Below, piece after piece: positions 17,806 to 26,740 of a stretch of 42,566 nucleotides of DNA. Origin of the DNA: Beijerinckiaceae bacterium (GTDB taxonomy: Bacteria; Pseudomonadota; Alphaproteobacteria; Rhizobiales; Beijerinckiaceae); assembly GCA_947498445.1 (NCBI GenBank), contig CANMLK010000007.1, positions 1-42,566 on the forward strand, written 5' to 3'. A program made the translations under genes and the position numbers. The notes beneath the pieces are model-generated. The model worked only from the letters and a program-made list of their open reading frames with translations. It was not told the origin of the DNA and made no database searches. The first letter of the stretch is position 1; the number at the start of each line of letters is the position of its first letter.

Positions 17806-18501
17806 TTAAGCGTCCGGCGCCGCCTTGCCGCTCTCGCCCCGCACGATCTCCAGCGCGCGCGCGCCATTGACCTGTCCATCCTTCGGCCAGACCAGAAAAT
17901 TCGCGGGCTTGCCGATCGCCTTTTCCAGCATGCGATGATACTTGCGCCGGCTCACCGCGACCGCGCCAAGGGTCGCCAGATGCTCCGTCACGAATTGCGT
18001 ATCCAGCAGCGAGAACCCGCCCGCGCGCAACCGCGCAACCAGATGCACGAGGCACACTTTCGAGGCGTCTCTCGCCGTGTGGAACATGCTCTCGCCAAAG
18101 AACGCCGAGCCGATGGCCAGCCCATACAATCCGCCCACCAGCACGCCGTCCTGCCACGCCTCAACAGTGTGGACATGGCCCTGCCTGTAGAGGTCGTAAT
18201 ACAGCTTGCGGATGCGCTCGTTGATCCACGTGCTGGGCCGATACGCGTCGCCGCCCGCGCAGCCATCCATCACGCCGTCAAAATCACTGTCGATGCGGAT
18301 TTCATACCGGTCCGAACGCACCACCTTGGCCAGCGACTTTGAAACGATCAGCCCATCAATCGGAAAAATGCCGCGCTCTTCGGGATCGACCCAGAACAAT
18401 GTCGGATCATCCGCGCTCTCGGCCATGGGAAACATGCCGATGGAATAAGCGCGCAGCAGTAGCTTTGGCGTAATGTCGTAAAGCTGCCCTACACCCGCCA
18501 T
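17806..18501 (-). CDS. aat: Leucyl/phenylalanyl-tRNA--protein transferase
   Basis: Adds Leu or Phe from tRNA to proteins with N-terminal Arg or Lys, marking them for ClpS/ClpAP degradation (N-end rule). The 231-residue protein begins [19 protein letters not shown] and continues with [14 protein letters not shown] near 35-48, the family opening; later blocks [25 protein letters not shown] at about 93-116 and [19 protein letters not shown] at about 122-140 are the conserved catalytic region, and [21 protein letters not shown] follows. Length is normal. The ATG at 18501 is the natural start. It lies 79 bases after accC on the same strand, so it may share that transcript. Confidence 0.96.
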   Translation of the reverse strand: MAGVGQLYDITPKLLLRAYSIGMFPMAESADDPTLFWVDPEERGIFPIDGLIVSKSLAKVVRSDRYEIRIDSDFDGVMDGCAGGDAYRPSTWINERIRKLYYDLYRQGHVHTVEAWQDGVLVGGLYGLAIGSAFFGESMFHTARDASKVCLVHLVARLRAGGFSLLDTQFVTEHLATLGAVAVSRRKYHRMLEKAIGKPANFLVWPKDGQVNGARALEIVRGESGKAAPDA

Positions 18502-18580
18502 TCGCCAAGCCTCAGGTTCGACGTTTTGAAGACGTTAAACGCTTCAGCGCCAATGCGGTTTCCATTTCACAGGAAACCCT

Positions 18581-19939
18581 TCACTTCGGCGGCTCCATGC
18601 CTCCCGTCGCCAGAAACTTCTCCAGCCAGTGGATATCATAGGCGCCGTTCTGGATGTCCGCATTGCGCACCAGCGTGCGGAACAGCGGCAACGTCGTATC
18701 AATGCCGTCGACAATGAATTCGTCGAGAGCGCGGCGCAGGCGCATCAGGGCTTCGTTGCGCGTGCGGCCGTGGACGATGAGCTTGCCGACGAGCGAGTCA
18801 TAGTTCGGCGGGATCGTGTAGCCCTGATAGACGGCTGAATCGACGCGGATGCCGAGGCCGCCCGGCGGGTGGTAATACGCAATCTTGCCCGGCGAGGGCC
18901 GGAAGGTCGCGGGATGCTCCGCATTGATGCGGCACTCGATGGCGTGGCCGCCAAGCCGGATTTCATCCTGCGTCAGCGACAGCGGCGAGCCGGACGCCAC
19001 GCGGATCTGCTCGATCACAAGATCAAGGCCGGTGATCATCTCCGTCACCGGATGCTCCACCTGAATGCGGGTGTTCATCTCGATGAAGTAGAAATTGCAG
19101 TCCTCGTAGAGGAATTCAATTGTCCCGGCGCCCAGATACTTGAGGCCGCTCATGGCGTCAGCGCACACCTTGCCGATCTCTTCGCGCTGCTGGTCGTTGA
19201 GGGCGGGCGAGGGGCCTTCTTCCCACACCTTCTGGTGGCGGCGCTGTAGCGAGCAATCGCGCTCGCCCAAATGGATCGCATTGCCCTGTCCGTCGCCAAA
19301 GACCTGAATTTCAATGTGGCGCGGCTTCTCAAGGTATTTTTCCAGATACACCGCGTCGTCGCCAAAGGCGGCCTTCGCCTCGGTCCGTGCGGTGGACAGC
19401 GCGTCCGACAGGTCTTCGCGCGTGCGCGCCACCTTCATGCCGCGCCCCCCGCCGCCCGCTGCGGCCTTCACCAGCACCGGGTAGCCAATCTCGTCGGCCA
19501 CGGCCAGCGCTTCAACGTCGTCCGTGATGCCGCCCTCAGAGCCCGGCACGCAGGGAATGCCAAGTCCGCGCGCTGTCTTCTTGGCCTCGATCTTGTCGCC
19601 CATAATGCGGATATGCTCCGCCTTGGGGCCAATGAACGTCAGGCCGTGATGTTCGCAGATGTCGGCGAAACGCGCGTTCTCCGACAGGAAGCCGTAGCCC
19701 GGATGAATGGCGTCGGCGCCGGTGATTTCGGCGGCCGCGAGCAGGGCGGGGACGTTGAGATAGCTCTCGCGGGCGGGCGGCGGGCCAATGCAAACCGATT
19801 CGTCCGCCAGCTTGACGTGCATCGCGTCGCGGTCCGCCGTCGAATAGACAGCAACCGTTCCGATGCCGAGTTCCTTGGCGGCGCGCAGGACGCGCAGCGC
19901 AATCTCTCCGCGATTGGCAATGAGGATTTTGTCAAACAT
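18581..19939 (-). CDS. accC: Acetyl-CoA carboxylase, biotin carboxylase subunit
   Basis: Carboxylates the biotin carried by AccB using ATP and bicarbonate, the first half of malonyl-CoA formation for fatty-acid synthesis. The 452-residue protein has the Rossmann-like start [20 protein letters not shown], the ATP-grasp glycine loop [11 protein letters not shown] near 161-171, the [15 protein letters not shown] block near 222-236, and catalytic [16 protein letters not shown] near 285-300. Length matches E. coli AccC (449). It starts 9 bases after the accB stop, so the two are cotranscribed and translated together, the usual accBC arrangement. Confidence 0.97.
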   Translation of the reverse strand: MFDKILIANRGEIALRVLRAAKELGIGTVAVYSTADRDAMHVKLADESVCIGPPPARESYLNVPALLAAAEITGADAIHPGYGFLSENARFADICEHHGLTFIGPKAEHIRIMGDKIEAKKTARGLGIPCVPGSEGGITDDVEALAVADEIGYPVLVKAAAGGGGRGMKVARTREDLSDALSTARTEAKAAFGDDAVYLEKYLEKPRHIEIQVFGDGQGNAIHLGERDCSLQRRHQKVWEEGPSPALNDQQREEIGKVCADAMSGLKYLGAGTIEFLYEDCNFYFIEMNTRIQVEHPVTEMITGLDLVIEQIRVASGSPLSLTQDEIRLGGHAIECRINAEHPATFRPSPGKIAYYHPPGGLGIRVDSAVYQGYTIPPNYDSLVGKLIVHGRTRNEALMRLRRALDEFIVDGIDTTLPLFRTLVRNADIQNGAYDIHWLEKFLATGGMEPPK

Positions 19940-19948
19940 CAGCGTACA

Positions 19949-20524
19949 TCATTCGATGACGACGAGGGTCTGGCCGTATTCGACGGGCTGCCCGTCGTCG
20001 ACCAGAATGGATGTGATCGTGCCCGAGCGCGGCGCGACGATTTCGTTGAACGTCTTCATCGCCTCAATGAGCAAAATCTTCTCGCCCGACTTCACCTGGC
20101 TGCCCACTTCGATGAACGCCTTCGCGTCGGGGCTGGGGCGGCGGTAGGCGGTGCCCACCATGGGGGACTTCACAGCGCCGGGGTGATCAGCGGGCGCTTC
20201 TGTGGGGGCTGCAGGCGCGGCTGCGGCAGGCAGGGGCGCAGCGTGGGGCGGGGGCGCAATCACGCCGTGGGACTGAGGTGAGGAGTAGACCGTCTGCGAG
20301 GCCGCCAGGAAGCGCGTCACGCGAATGCGAAGATCGCCCCGCTCAACCTCGACCTCGGCCAGATCAAGCCGCGCCAGCACTTCGCCCAGCGCCTCGACAG
20401 TGGCGACGTCAATCTGCTGGCCAGTCACGGCAGGCGCTTTGGCGGCAGACTTCGCACTCGTAGTGGATTGCGCTTTTCGTGCAGGGGCGGCTTTCGCCGG
20501 GGCGGGCTTCGCTTTCTTGGCCAT
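19949..20524 (-). CDS. accB: Acetyl-CoA carboxylase biotin carboxyl carrier protein
   Basis: Carries the biotin that moves CO2 from AccC to the carboxyltransferase. The 191-residue protein has an Ala/Lys/Pro-rich, probably flexible N-terminus (1-35), a helical region, a Pro/Ala linker (about 86-112), and the C-terminal biotinyl domain (about 117-191). The biotinylated lysine is K157 in EAMKTFNEI, a form of the EAMKM motif in which the residue after lysine is Thr. The ATG at 20522-20524 is preferred over the open-frame start at 20599, which would overlap aroQ by 68 bases and add an unrelated N-terminus. aroQ ends only seven bases upstream, so aroQ-accB-accC form one operon. Confidence 0.96.
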   Translation of the reverse strand: MAKKAKPAPAKAAPARKAQSTTSAKSAAKAPAVTGQQIDVATVEALGEVLARLDLAEVEVERGDLRIRVTRFLAASQTVYSSPQSHGVIAPPPHAAPLPAAAAPAAPTEAPADHPGAVKSPMVGTAYRRPSPDAKAFIEVGSQVKSGEKILLIEAMKTFNEIVAPRSGTITSILVDDGQPVEYGQTLVVIE

Positions 20525-20531
20525 CTGGGTG

Positions 20532-20978
20532 TCAGCTCTTCTGTTTGCCAGCGGACGCCAGCAGCCCTTGAAGGGCAAGGTCATAGGAAAAGGAGCCAAA
20601 GCCGAGGATCACGCCACGCGCGACGGGCGCAATGAGCGATCTGTGACGGAAATGCTCTCGGGCGTGAACATTGGAAAGATGTACTTCAATGACATGGGCG
20701 CCTGACCCTGAAATGGCGTCCCGCAGGGCAATGGATGTGTGTGTATAAGCCCCCGCGTTCAAAATGACGCCGGCCCCCGCGCCGCCAGCCTCCTGAACCC
20801 AGTCGACGAGATCGCCCTCGTGGTTCGATTGCCGGAACTGGATCGAGACCTTGGCTTTTGCGGCGATCTCCGTCAGGCGTAGCTCAATGTCGACCAGCGT
20901 TTCGCTGCCATAAACCTCGGGTTCCCGCGTTCCCAGCAGGTTGAGGTTTGGACCGTTTATGACGTGGATGAGGTTCAT
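20532..20978 (-). CDS. aroQ: Type II 3-dehydroquinate dehydratase
   Basis: Third step of the shikimate pathway, dehydrating 3-dehydroquinate to 3-dehydroshikimate. The 148-residue length is typical of the dodecameric type II enzyme. Landmarks: [19 protein letters not shown] at about 6-24 with the catalytic Tyr and the mobile-loop Arg, [15 protein letters not shown] near 49-63, [15 protein letters not shown] near 74-88 and [17 protein letters not shown] near 98-114 containing the catalytic His. It is first in the aroQ-accB-accC run, an arrangement common in alpha- and gammaproteobacteria. The promoter probably lies in 20979-21119. Confidence 0.97.
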   Translation of the reverse strand: MNLIHVINGPNLNLLGTREPEVYGSETLVDIELRLTEIAAKAKVSIQFRQSNHEGDLVDWVQEAGGAGAGVILNAGAYTHTSIALRDAISGSGAHVIEVHLSNVHAREHFRHRSLIAPVARGVILGFGSFSYDLALQGLLASAGKQKS

Positions 20979-21119
20979 CTGCGCCGGTTGAAAAGTAGGG
21001 CGAGTTCACAGGCCCACCGGGCGGCGTTCTTATCCCGCCTCGGCCTCGCTGCAAAGCAAATACCGCGTGGCTGCCCCGGCAAGTCCATCCCGACTGGGGA
21101 AAAAGTCATGAAACTGCCG

Positions 21120-21905
21120 TCAGTCGCAGGTCCCCTTTCCGCATTTGCGGATGTTCATGATCCGACCCTGAAGCGCTTCCAGCCCGACGGCGCCCACAAC
21201 GATATCCTTGCCGATAACATACGACGGCGTGCCGTTGATGCCGAGCGCCTCGGCCAATTGCATCGATTCCTGAATGCCCGCCTTGACGTCTGCGGTCTCG
21301 CTGTCGCGGGCTGCCCGGGTCATGTCGGCGTTAAACTCTTTGGCGACGGCAAGGGCCTGCGCTTTGCCAATTTGTCCGCGGCTGCTCATGAGCTTCTGGT
21401 GGAAGCCCCAGAAGCGATCTGGCGATAGCTGCAATTTCACAGCGGCGGCGATGTGCGCAGCCTCGATCGAGCCCTGTGAGAGAACCGGAAAATCTCTCAG
21501 AATGACGCGCAGATCGGGATTGATCTTGATGAGCGCGCTGAGATCGTTCAGCGCCCGTTTGCAGAAGCCGCAATTGTAATCGTAAAATTCGACCAGCGAG
21601 ATCGTCCCCTTCGGGTTGCCGATGACGACCTGATGTTTTGAGTTGAAGATCTGGCCTTCAAGCCGCTCCACGGCCTGACGGCGCTGGGTGTCTTCTTCCG
21701 ACTTGGCGCGGCGATCCAGCTCGACAAGCGCCTCGCGCAGCACTTCGGGATTCTTGATCAGGTACTCGCGGATAACTGTTTCGATGTCGCTGCGCTGCTG
21801 GCCGGTGATCTGGGCGCTCGCAGGCGCGAATGCGCCAAAAGAGGCAACGGCCAAGAATACGGCAGAGCCAAAAGTGCGCAGGGAGCGAAGTGAGAACAGG
21901 TTCAT
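21120..21905 (-). CDS. DsbA/ScsC-like periplasmic thiol:disulfide oxidoreductase
   Basis: A 261-residue secreted thioredoxin-fold protein (COG1651 type). A signal peptide spans about 1-32 (ends in PASAQ). Residues about 35-90 form a charged helical region like the ScsC/BdbD N-terminal extension that can mediate oligomerisation. The DsbA-like domain then carries the redox motif CGFC at 112-115 in FYDYNCGFCKRAL and the cis-proline loop NGTPSYVIG near 225-233. It may oxidise or isomerise disulfides in exported proteins. Another Cys pair (KCGKGTC) lies at the extreme C-terminus. The open frame begins with TTG at 21908, but the ATG at 21905 with GGAGAA (21911-21916) is the better start. It lies 58 bases after the M48 protease gene on the same strand. 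Confidence 0.92.
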   Translation of the reverse strand: MNLFSLRSLRTFGSAVFLAVASFGAFAPASAQITGQQRSDIETVIREYLIKNPEVLREALVELDRRAKSEEDTQRRQAVERLEGQIFNSKHQVVIGNPKGTISLVEFYDYNCGFCKRALNDLSALIKINPDLRVILRDFPVLSQGSIEAAHIAAAVKLQLSPDRFWGFHQKLMSSRGQIGKAQALAVAKEFNADMTRAARDSETADVKAGIQESMQLAEALGINGTPSYVIGKDIVVGAVGLEALQGRIMNIRKCGKGTCD

Positions 21906-21963
21906 CAAGATTCTCCAGAATGCGGCGGTATATCGTCTGTCGGGCTCGCCGTCGAATGGCGCC

Positions 21964-23403
21964 TCACCGGGATGGGCGGTAGGTCATGATGTCGTCGGCT
22001 TTCAGCCAGATCGGCGAGTTCTCTGGCACAAGCTTTTTCACGCGGTCGGCCTGCGTGCGCGCCTCCACGAAACGACCCATGAGCATGAGTCCTTGCGCGG
22101 CGGAGATCATCGCCTGGGGCTGGTTCCCCTTCTTCTCATAGGCCATGGCCAGATATTGAAAAGCCTCGGCGTAATCGGCCTCTCGCTGCGTAACCCGCGC
22201 CAGAATCGAGATCGCCTGATCGACATTCTTCGGATTGTTCGATGACAGCAGCGCATGACCGAGCATGACTTGAATCGGCGTTCCCCCCGGCACAAGCGCG
22301 GCTGCGCGACGCAATGGCTCCACCGCTTGGTCGGGGCGGCCAGCTTCCAGCAGCGCCTGCCCGCGCAATTCATGGAACCAGGGATTGTTGGGTTGCACGG
22401 CGATCAAGGCGCTGATCTGGGCCAGTCCGTCGTCGAGGCGGCCGAATCGATAGGCCGCGATAGCGCGTCCATAACGGGCGGGCATCGACGCATCCGACAG
22501 CGGATAGCGTCGTGAGGTTTCGCCTGAGTTTGTTGTGAAGCCGACCAGCTTGGCGCGCGCCATGTCATGGCGCAGCTGCAGCGCAGGCGGGTCAGTCCGG
22601 TCCCAGTGAGGGCCTTTTTTCGAGAGTTGCTCGAGATTGGAAATGCGTTCGCGGGGCAGGGGATGGGAGAGCAGATAGGGGTCGATGGACGATGTCTTGA
22701 ACAGCGAATCGTTCTGAAAGCGTTCCAGCGTCGCCAGAAGCCCCCGTGCGGACTGTCCCGTCGCGTTAAGGTAGTTCACCGCAGCAATATCGGCTGCCTG
22801 CTCCTCGCCGCGCTGATACGACAGCAGGGCGCGACGCGCCATTTCCTGCGGACCCAGAATTGCGCCAGCGACGCCTGCGGGATTGCTGCCGACGTTGCGG
22901 TTACGCGCTGACACAGCGACCGCTGCGCCGCCCATCAACATGCCGGCGACAGCGAAGATCGTGGCGTTGGCAAGCTCCATGCGCAGCCGCGCGAGATGAC
23001 CGCCTGCGATATGGCCGGATTCATGCGCGAGAACGCCAATCAGCTCGTTGGGCGTCTTCGATTCCATGATGGAGCCGACATTGACGAAAATCTTCTGGCC
23101 GTTTGCGACGAACGCGTTAAACGACCGATCCCCGACAATGATGACCTTCGCTGCGCCCGAGCGTATGCCCGCCGCTTTGAAAATCGGCGCCGTGTAGTCG
23201 CGCAACAATTGCTCGGTCTCGGCGTCGCGAATGATCGACAACCGCTGCGGCGTCTGGGCCGCGGCGGGCGCCGCCTGCGCAACGATGACAAGCGATGCGA
23301 TGACAGCCGCGGTGCGGCGCCAGCCTGCGAATACTGGCGTAGCCTTTCGGCTCCTGATACGGCAGGCGTGGTTGGCGTCGTCGGACGTTTTAGCTTCCTG
23401 CAT
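21964..23403 (-). CDS. M48-family zinc metalloprotease with C-terminal TPR repeats (BepA/YfgC-like)
   Basis: A 479-residue periplasmic protease/chaperone resembling BepA, which acts on outer-membrane protein assembly in E. coli. After a positively charged n-region, a signal sequence (about 30-50, ending in APAAAQ) leads to the M48 domain; zinc ligands are seen in VLAHESGHIAGGH (HESGH at about 127-131), with the third ligand expected in the RGEEQAADIAAV segment. A hydrophobic stretch follows the active site. The C-terminal third (about 320-450) contains TPR-like helices (GRPDQAVEPLRRAAAL, ADYAEAFQYLAMAYEKKGN). The start is uncertain: ATG 23403 has the nearest good context; 23448 is also possible. 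It is divergent from the aminotransferase gene. Confidence 0.9.
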   Translation of the reverse strand: MQEAKTSDDANHACRIRSRKATPVFAGWRRTAAVIASLVIVAQAAPAAAQTPQRLSIIRDAETEQLLRDYTAPIFKAAGIRSGAAKVIIVGDRSFNAFVANGQKIFVNVGSIMESKTPNELIGVLAHESGHIAGGHLARLRMELANATIFAVAGMLMGGAAVAVSARNRNVGSNPAGVAGAILGPQEMARRALLSYQRGEEQAADIAAVNYLNATGQSARGLLATLERFQNDSLFKTSSIDPYLLSHPLPRERISNLEQLSKKGPHWDRTDPPALQLRHDMARAKLVGFTTNSGETSRRYPLSDASMPARYGRAIAAYRFGRLDDGLAQISALIAVQPNNPWFHELRGQALLEAGRPDQAVEPLRRAAALVPGGTPIQVMLGHALLSSNNPKNVDQAISILARVTQREADYAEAFQYLAMAYEKKGNQPQAMISAAQGLMLMGRFVEARTQADRVKKLVPENSPIWLKADDIMTYRPSR

Positions 23404-23463
23404 CGTGCGCTCGCTGCACGCCTCCGGGCTCGGCTGCGGTCCAGTCATGGAAAGATGGGCATT

Positions 23464-24669
23464 ATGGCGACAGAACGGCCGACGCAACAGGTTCTTCATG
23501 CAAAGGGCGCTGGCGTGACGCCAAGCCTGCGCAGCGCCGTCGCCCCGTTCCTCGCAATGGAGACATTCAAGGAGGCCGCGACGCTCGCTGCGTCGGGGCG
23601 CAGCATCGTGCGGCTTGAAGCGGGCGAGCCGGGCGCTCCAGCCCCGCGCACGGCCCTTGAAGCGGCGCGCCGCCTGCTTGATTGCGGCCGCATCGGCTAC
23701 ACCCAGACCCTTGGCCTCCCCAGCCTGCGCGAGCGCATCGCCCTCCATTACCGGCAGGCCTATGGCGTGTCGGTCGACGCGGAGCAGGTGGCTGTGACGA
23801 CGGGTTCGTCAGGCGGCTTCGTCCTTGCGTTCATCGCGCTGTTCGAGCCGGGCGCGCGCGTCGCGATCGCCGCGCCGGGATATCCGGCCTATCGCAACAT
23901 TCTTGAGGCGCTGGGCGTAGAGGCTGTCGTCATCGAGACGCGGTCGGAAGACCGCCATGTCGTGACCGCACAAGCCATCGAGGCCGCCCACGCTCAGGCG
24001 CCTCTGAATGGCGTGTTGTTGATGAGCCCGGCCAACCCCACCGGCACGATGACGCCGGACGCCACGCTACGCGAAGTCGCCGTCCTGTGCCGCAAATTGC
24101 GCCTGCGGTTTATCTCGGATGAGATTTATCATGGCCTCACCTATGAGAGGCCAGCGCAGACGGCGCTGGCGTTCAGCGACGAGGCTGTGATCGTCAATTC
24201 ATTCTCCAAATATTATTGCATGACAGGCTGGCGTATCGGCTGGCTGGTGCTGCCCCATTCCCTCGTGCAGACGGTCGAGCGTCTTGCGCAAAGTTTCGCG
24301 ATTTCTGCGCCGACGATCAGTCAGGTCGCCGCGCAAGCCGCGTTCGACGCCGTGGAGGAACTGGAGGCGGTGAAGGCGGGCTATGCGCGCAGCCGCGCCA
24401 TGCTGGCGCAAGAATTACCGGGCATTGGCCTTGGCGACTATTTCCCGGCTGACGGCGCGTTTTATGTGTATGCAGACGTCAGTCGGCTGACGAACGATTC
24501 AATGCAGTTTTGCAAGCGGATGCTCCACGAGGCGGGTGTCGCCGCAACGCCCGGCGTTGATTTTGACCGGCAACGCGGCGCGCGTCATGTGCGCTTCTCC
24601 TTCGCCGGCGCAGAAGCTGACGTGCGCGAGGGGCTCGCGCGCTTGCGGGCATGGTTGCCGAAGGTTTGA
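23464..24669 (+). CDS. Class I/II PLP-dependent aminotransferase
   Basis: A 401-residue fold-type I aminotransferase of the aspartate aminotransferase superfamily. Seen: LEAGEPGAPAPRTALEAAR (the LxxGEP start) near 47-65, SSGGFVLAFIALFEPG near 120-135 binding the PLP phosphate, MSPANPTGTM near 188-197 with the conserved Asn, DEIYHGLTYE near 222-231, and the PLP-binding lysine in NSFSKYYCMTGWRIGW near 243-258. A C-terminal Arg in HVRFSFAGAE near 378-387 would bind the substrate carboxylate. The amino donor cannot be deduced. ATG 23464 is chosen over 23455 because a GGAAAG at 23449-23454 is better spaced. An MFS exporter follows 35 bases downstream, probably cotranscribed. Confidence 0.93.
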   Translation: MATERPTQQVLHAKGAGVTPSLRSAVAPFLAMETFKEAATLAASGRSIVRLEAGEPGAPAPRTALEAARRLLDCGRIGYTQTLGLPSLRERIALHYRQAYGVSVDAEQVAVTTGSSGGFVLAFIALFEPGARVAIAAPGYPAYRNILEALGVEAVVIETRSEDRHVVTAQAIEAAHAQAPLNGVLLMSPANPTGTMTPDATLREVAVLCRKLRLRFISDEIYHGLTYERPAQTALAFSDEAVIVNSFSKYYCMTGWRIGWLVLPHSLVQTVERLAQSFAISAPTISQVAAQAAFDAVEELEAVKAGYARSRAMLAQELPGIGLGDYFPADGAFYVYADVSRLTNDSMQFCKRMLHEAGVAATPGVDFDRQRGARHVRFSFAGAEADVREGLARLRAWLPKV

Positions 24670-24704
24670 GCGATTTGGAATCCGGGAAGGGTGATGCAGG
24701 CGGC

Positions 24705-26174
24705 ATGACGAACGCACAAGAAACGCCGCCGCAGACTGTGTCGCAACTTTCGCCGCGCGATGTCCGGTCGATCATGTACGGGCTGATGATCGTGATGATG
24801 CTCGCGGCCCTCGACACAACGATCGTCGCGCCCGCGATGCCTACGATTGGCCGCGAGCTGGGAAACATCGAATATCTGCCGTGGATCGCCACCGCTTACC
24901 TTCTCGTTTCGACCGCGCTCTCGCCGTTGTATGGCAAGCTTGCCGACATCAAGGGTCGGCGCGTCGTCATCATGTTTGCGCTGGTTGTCTTCCTTATAGG
25001 CTCCATCGCCTGCGCGCTGGCGCCGACCATGCTGACGCTCGTCCTGGCGCGCGCGCTGCAGGGCGCCGGCGGCGCCGGCATTTTCGCGATGACGCAGACG
25101 ATCATCGGCGGCATCGTTCCGCCCAAGCAGCGCCCCCATTATCAACTTTATACGTCGACTGTCTGGATGCTGGCCAACCTCGCCGGGCCGGTAATTGGCG
25201 GCGCGATGGCCGACTACACGCATTGGTCGATGATCTTCTGGATCAATATTCCCATCGGCCTTGTCGCGATCTGGCTGGTCAGCGACCGCCTGAAGAAAAT
25301 TCCCCGCTATGAGAGGCCGCACAAGATCGACGTGATGGGCGCCGCCTTTATGATGTTTGCATCAGGCTTGCTGCTTCTGGCGCTGAGCTGGGGCGGCCAT
25401 ACCTATGCGTGGTCGTCGTGGCAGGTGGTCGGTTTGTTTATCGGCTCGGCCCTGTCCTGGGCGCTGCTGGTGTGGCGGCAGATCTCCGTCGATGAGCCGC
25501 TGATTCCCTTGCTCGTGCTTAAAAATCAGGTGGCGCTGATGTCCACCATGTCCATGTTCTTCATGATGGGCGGATACATCGCACTGAACATTTATCTGCC
25601 TATCTACTTCCAGACGATTGGCGCCATGAGCGCCAGCATGTCAGGCCTCGCGCTGATCCCGCTGCTGGTGTTCACGTCAGCGGGCGCCTGGGTTGCATCA
25701 CGTCTCATGCCCCGCACGCAACACTACAAGCCTTTGCCGATAGCGGGTTTGATCGCGTCAGCGCTGGCGGCGTTTGCAATGGCCATCTGGCCGTTGATGC
25801 CAATCGTCGGGGTGCTGGGAGCAACAACGATCATTGCAACCGGCACGGGCACGGTGTTCCCGATTGTCAGCGTTGCAGTGCAGGCCTCTTCGCCGCGTCA
25901 TTTGCTTGGGTCAACCATGGCGTTGTCGTATTTTGTGCGCTCGCTCGGCGCCTCGATTTCGATTGCCGTGTTCGGCGTTATCCTGCTCGGCGGCGCAGGG
26001 CTTGGCGTTGAGGCCATCGCGCACGGCGGCGTGCCCGACACTGTCGACCGCAACGAACTGGCTCGCAGCTTTTCGATCTGCTTCGGACTTGCAGGCGTCT
26101 TCTTTCTTCTAGCCGCGGGCTTCTTTGCTGCGATGGAAGAGCGACCGCTGTTTGGCGAGCAGCCGGAAGGGTAG
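24705..26174 (+). CDS. MFS drug/proton antiporter, DHA2-like (14-TM) family
   Basis: A 489-residue integral membrane protein with about 14 hydrophobic segments, the layout of the DHA2/EmrB-like exporters. Motifs: LDTTIVAPAMPTIGREL near 32-48 (motif D1-like at TM1), GKLADIKGRRVVIMF near 77-91 (motif A, between TM2 and TM3), and ALQGAGGAGIFAMTQTII near 116-133 (motif C-like region typical of antiporters). It would export amphipathic or toxic compounds using the proton gradient. ATG 24705 is preferred; an upstream in-frame start at 24651 overlaps the aminotransferase. It ends 11 bases from the convergent cytochrome gene. Substrate unknown. Confidence 0.92.
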   Translation: MTNAQETPPQTVSQLSPRDVRSIMYGLMIVMMLAALDTTIVAPAMPTIGRELGNIEYLPWIATAYLLVSTALSPLYGKLADIKGRRVVIMFALVVFLIGSIACALAPTMLTLVLARALQGAGGAGIFAMTQTIIGGIVPPKQRPHYQLYTSTVWMLANLAGPVIGGAMADYTHWSMIFWINIPIGLVAIWLVSDRLKKIPRYERPHKIDVMGAAFMMFASGLLLLALSWGGHTYAWSSWQVVGLFIGSALSWALLVWRQISVDEPLIPLLVLKNQVALMSTMSMFFMMGGYIALNIYLPIYFQTIGAMSASMSGLALIPLLVFTSAGAWVASRLMPRTQHYKPLPIAGLIASALAAFAMAIWPLMPIVGVLGATTIIATGTGTVFPIVSVAVQASSPRHLLGSTMALSYFVRSLGASISIAVFGVILLGGAGLGVEAIAHGGVPDTVDRNELARSFSICFGLAGVFFLLAAGFFAAMEERPLFGEQPEG

Positions 26175-26185
26175 GGTCGCTCAGT

Positions 26186-26671
26186 TTATTTGAAGCGGTA
26201 GCCCGCGTGGCAGCCAACGCAGGCCGCCGTGACCCGCGCCAAGGCGGTCAATGCGGGTTTCATGTCCCCGGTGACGCCGGCGTCGGTCGCGATCGTCGCG
26301 AACTGGCTGGCCGCCCGGTGCATCGCTGTCCCTGCATCCTGCATCCCCCGGGGCATGAATTTCGCGACTTCGTGCGCTCCGTGAAGTCCAAGCGAGGACA
26401 TTCCAAGCCGCTTTTCAGCAATCTGCGCCGCGGCGTCAGTTTGGCCCATGCCGAGGTGCTCCTGAATCTCCTGAAGCGCGGCGAGGTGGTCCCTCATGTT
26501 CGCAAGCGTGTGCTCAATCAGCGGCTCGGGAAATTTCACGAATTCACGCGTGTCCGTTGCAGCTTGCTGCCCATGAGGCTGCGAGTGCGGATGATGATCG
26601 TGTTGTGCAAGTCCAATCGTTGCAGCACTTGTGAAAGCTGCGACAAGCGCCGCCGTGATGATCCGAGACAT
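26186..26671 (-). CDS. Cytochrome c'-like secreted monoheme protein with His-rich N-terminus
   Basis: A 161-residue exported c-type cytochrome. After a signal peptide (1-22, cleavage near GLAQ) comes a histidine-rich stretch (HDHHPHSQPHGQQ at about 24-36) that could bind metal. The rest is helical and ends with a single heme site CVGCH at 151-155, seven residues from the C-terminus, followed by AGYRFK. A four-helix fold with CxxCH in the last helix is the plan of cytochrome c', a class known for binding nitric oxide. A GGAGCGG stands before the ATG. It is transcribed away from a Crp/Fnr regulator across a 66-base gap containing an FNR-type palindrome, suggesting control by that regulator. Function (NO/CO binding, or copper handling) is inferred only. 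Confidence 0.83.
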   Translation of the reverse strand: MSRIITAALVAAFTSAATIGLAQHDHHPHSQPHGQQAATDTREFVKFPEPLIEHTLANMRDHLAALQEIQEHLGMGQTDAAAQIAEKRLGMSSLGLHGAHEVAKFMPRGMQDAGTAMHRAASQFATIATDAGVTGDMKPALTALARVTAACVGCHAGYRFK

Positions 26672-26720
26672 GAACCGCTCCTGAGGTTGCCGCCTCTACT
26701 AGCCCGTTAGGCAGGGAACG

Positions 26721-26740
26721 CATATGATCGCAATCATATG
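26721..26740. promoter_or_regulatory. Perfect FNR-type palindrome overlapping the Crp/Fnr regulator start
   Basis: CATATGAT-CGCA-ATCATATG is a perfect 8-4-8 inverted repeat containing TGAT-N4-ATCA, the core of FNR/NNR/DNR-type sites (TTGAT-N4-ATCAA). Its last three bases are the ATG of the regulator gene. Its centre is 59 bases upstream of the cytochrome start codon, so it could both activate the cytochrome gene and repress the regulator. Confidence 0.75.

Noticed and set aside
18557-18578. Hairpin GGTTTCC/GGAAACC between accC and aat as a terminator
   Set aside because: No T-run follows on the minus strand, and the loop of eight bases is large; left unannotated.
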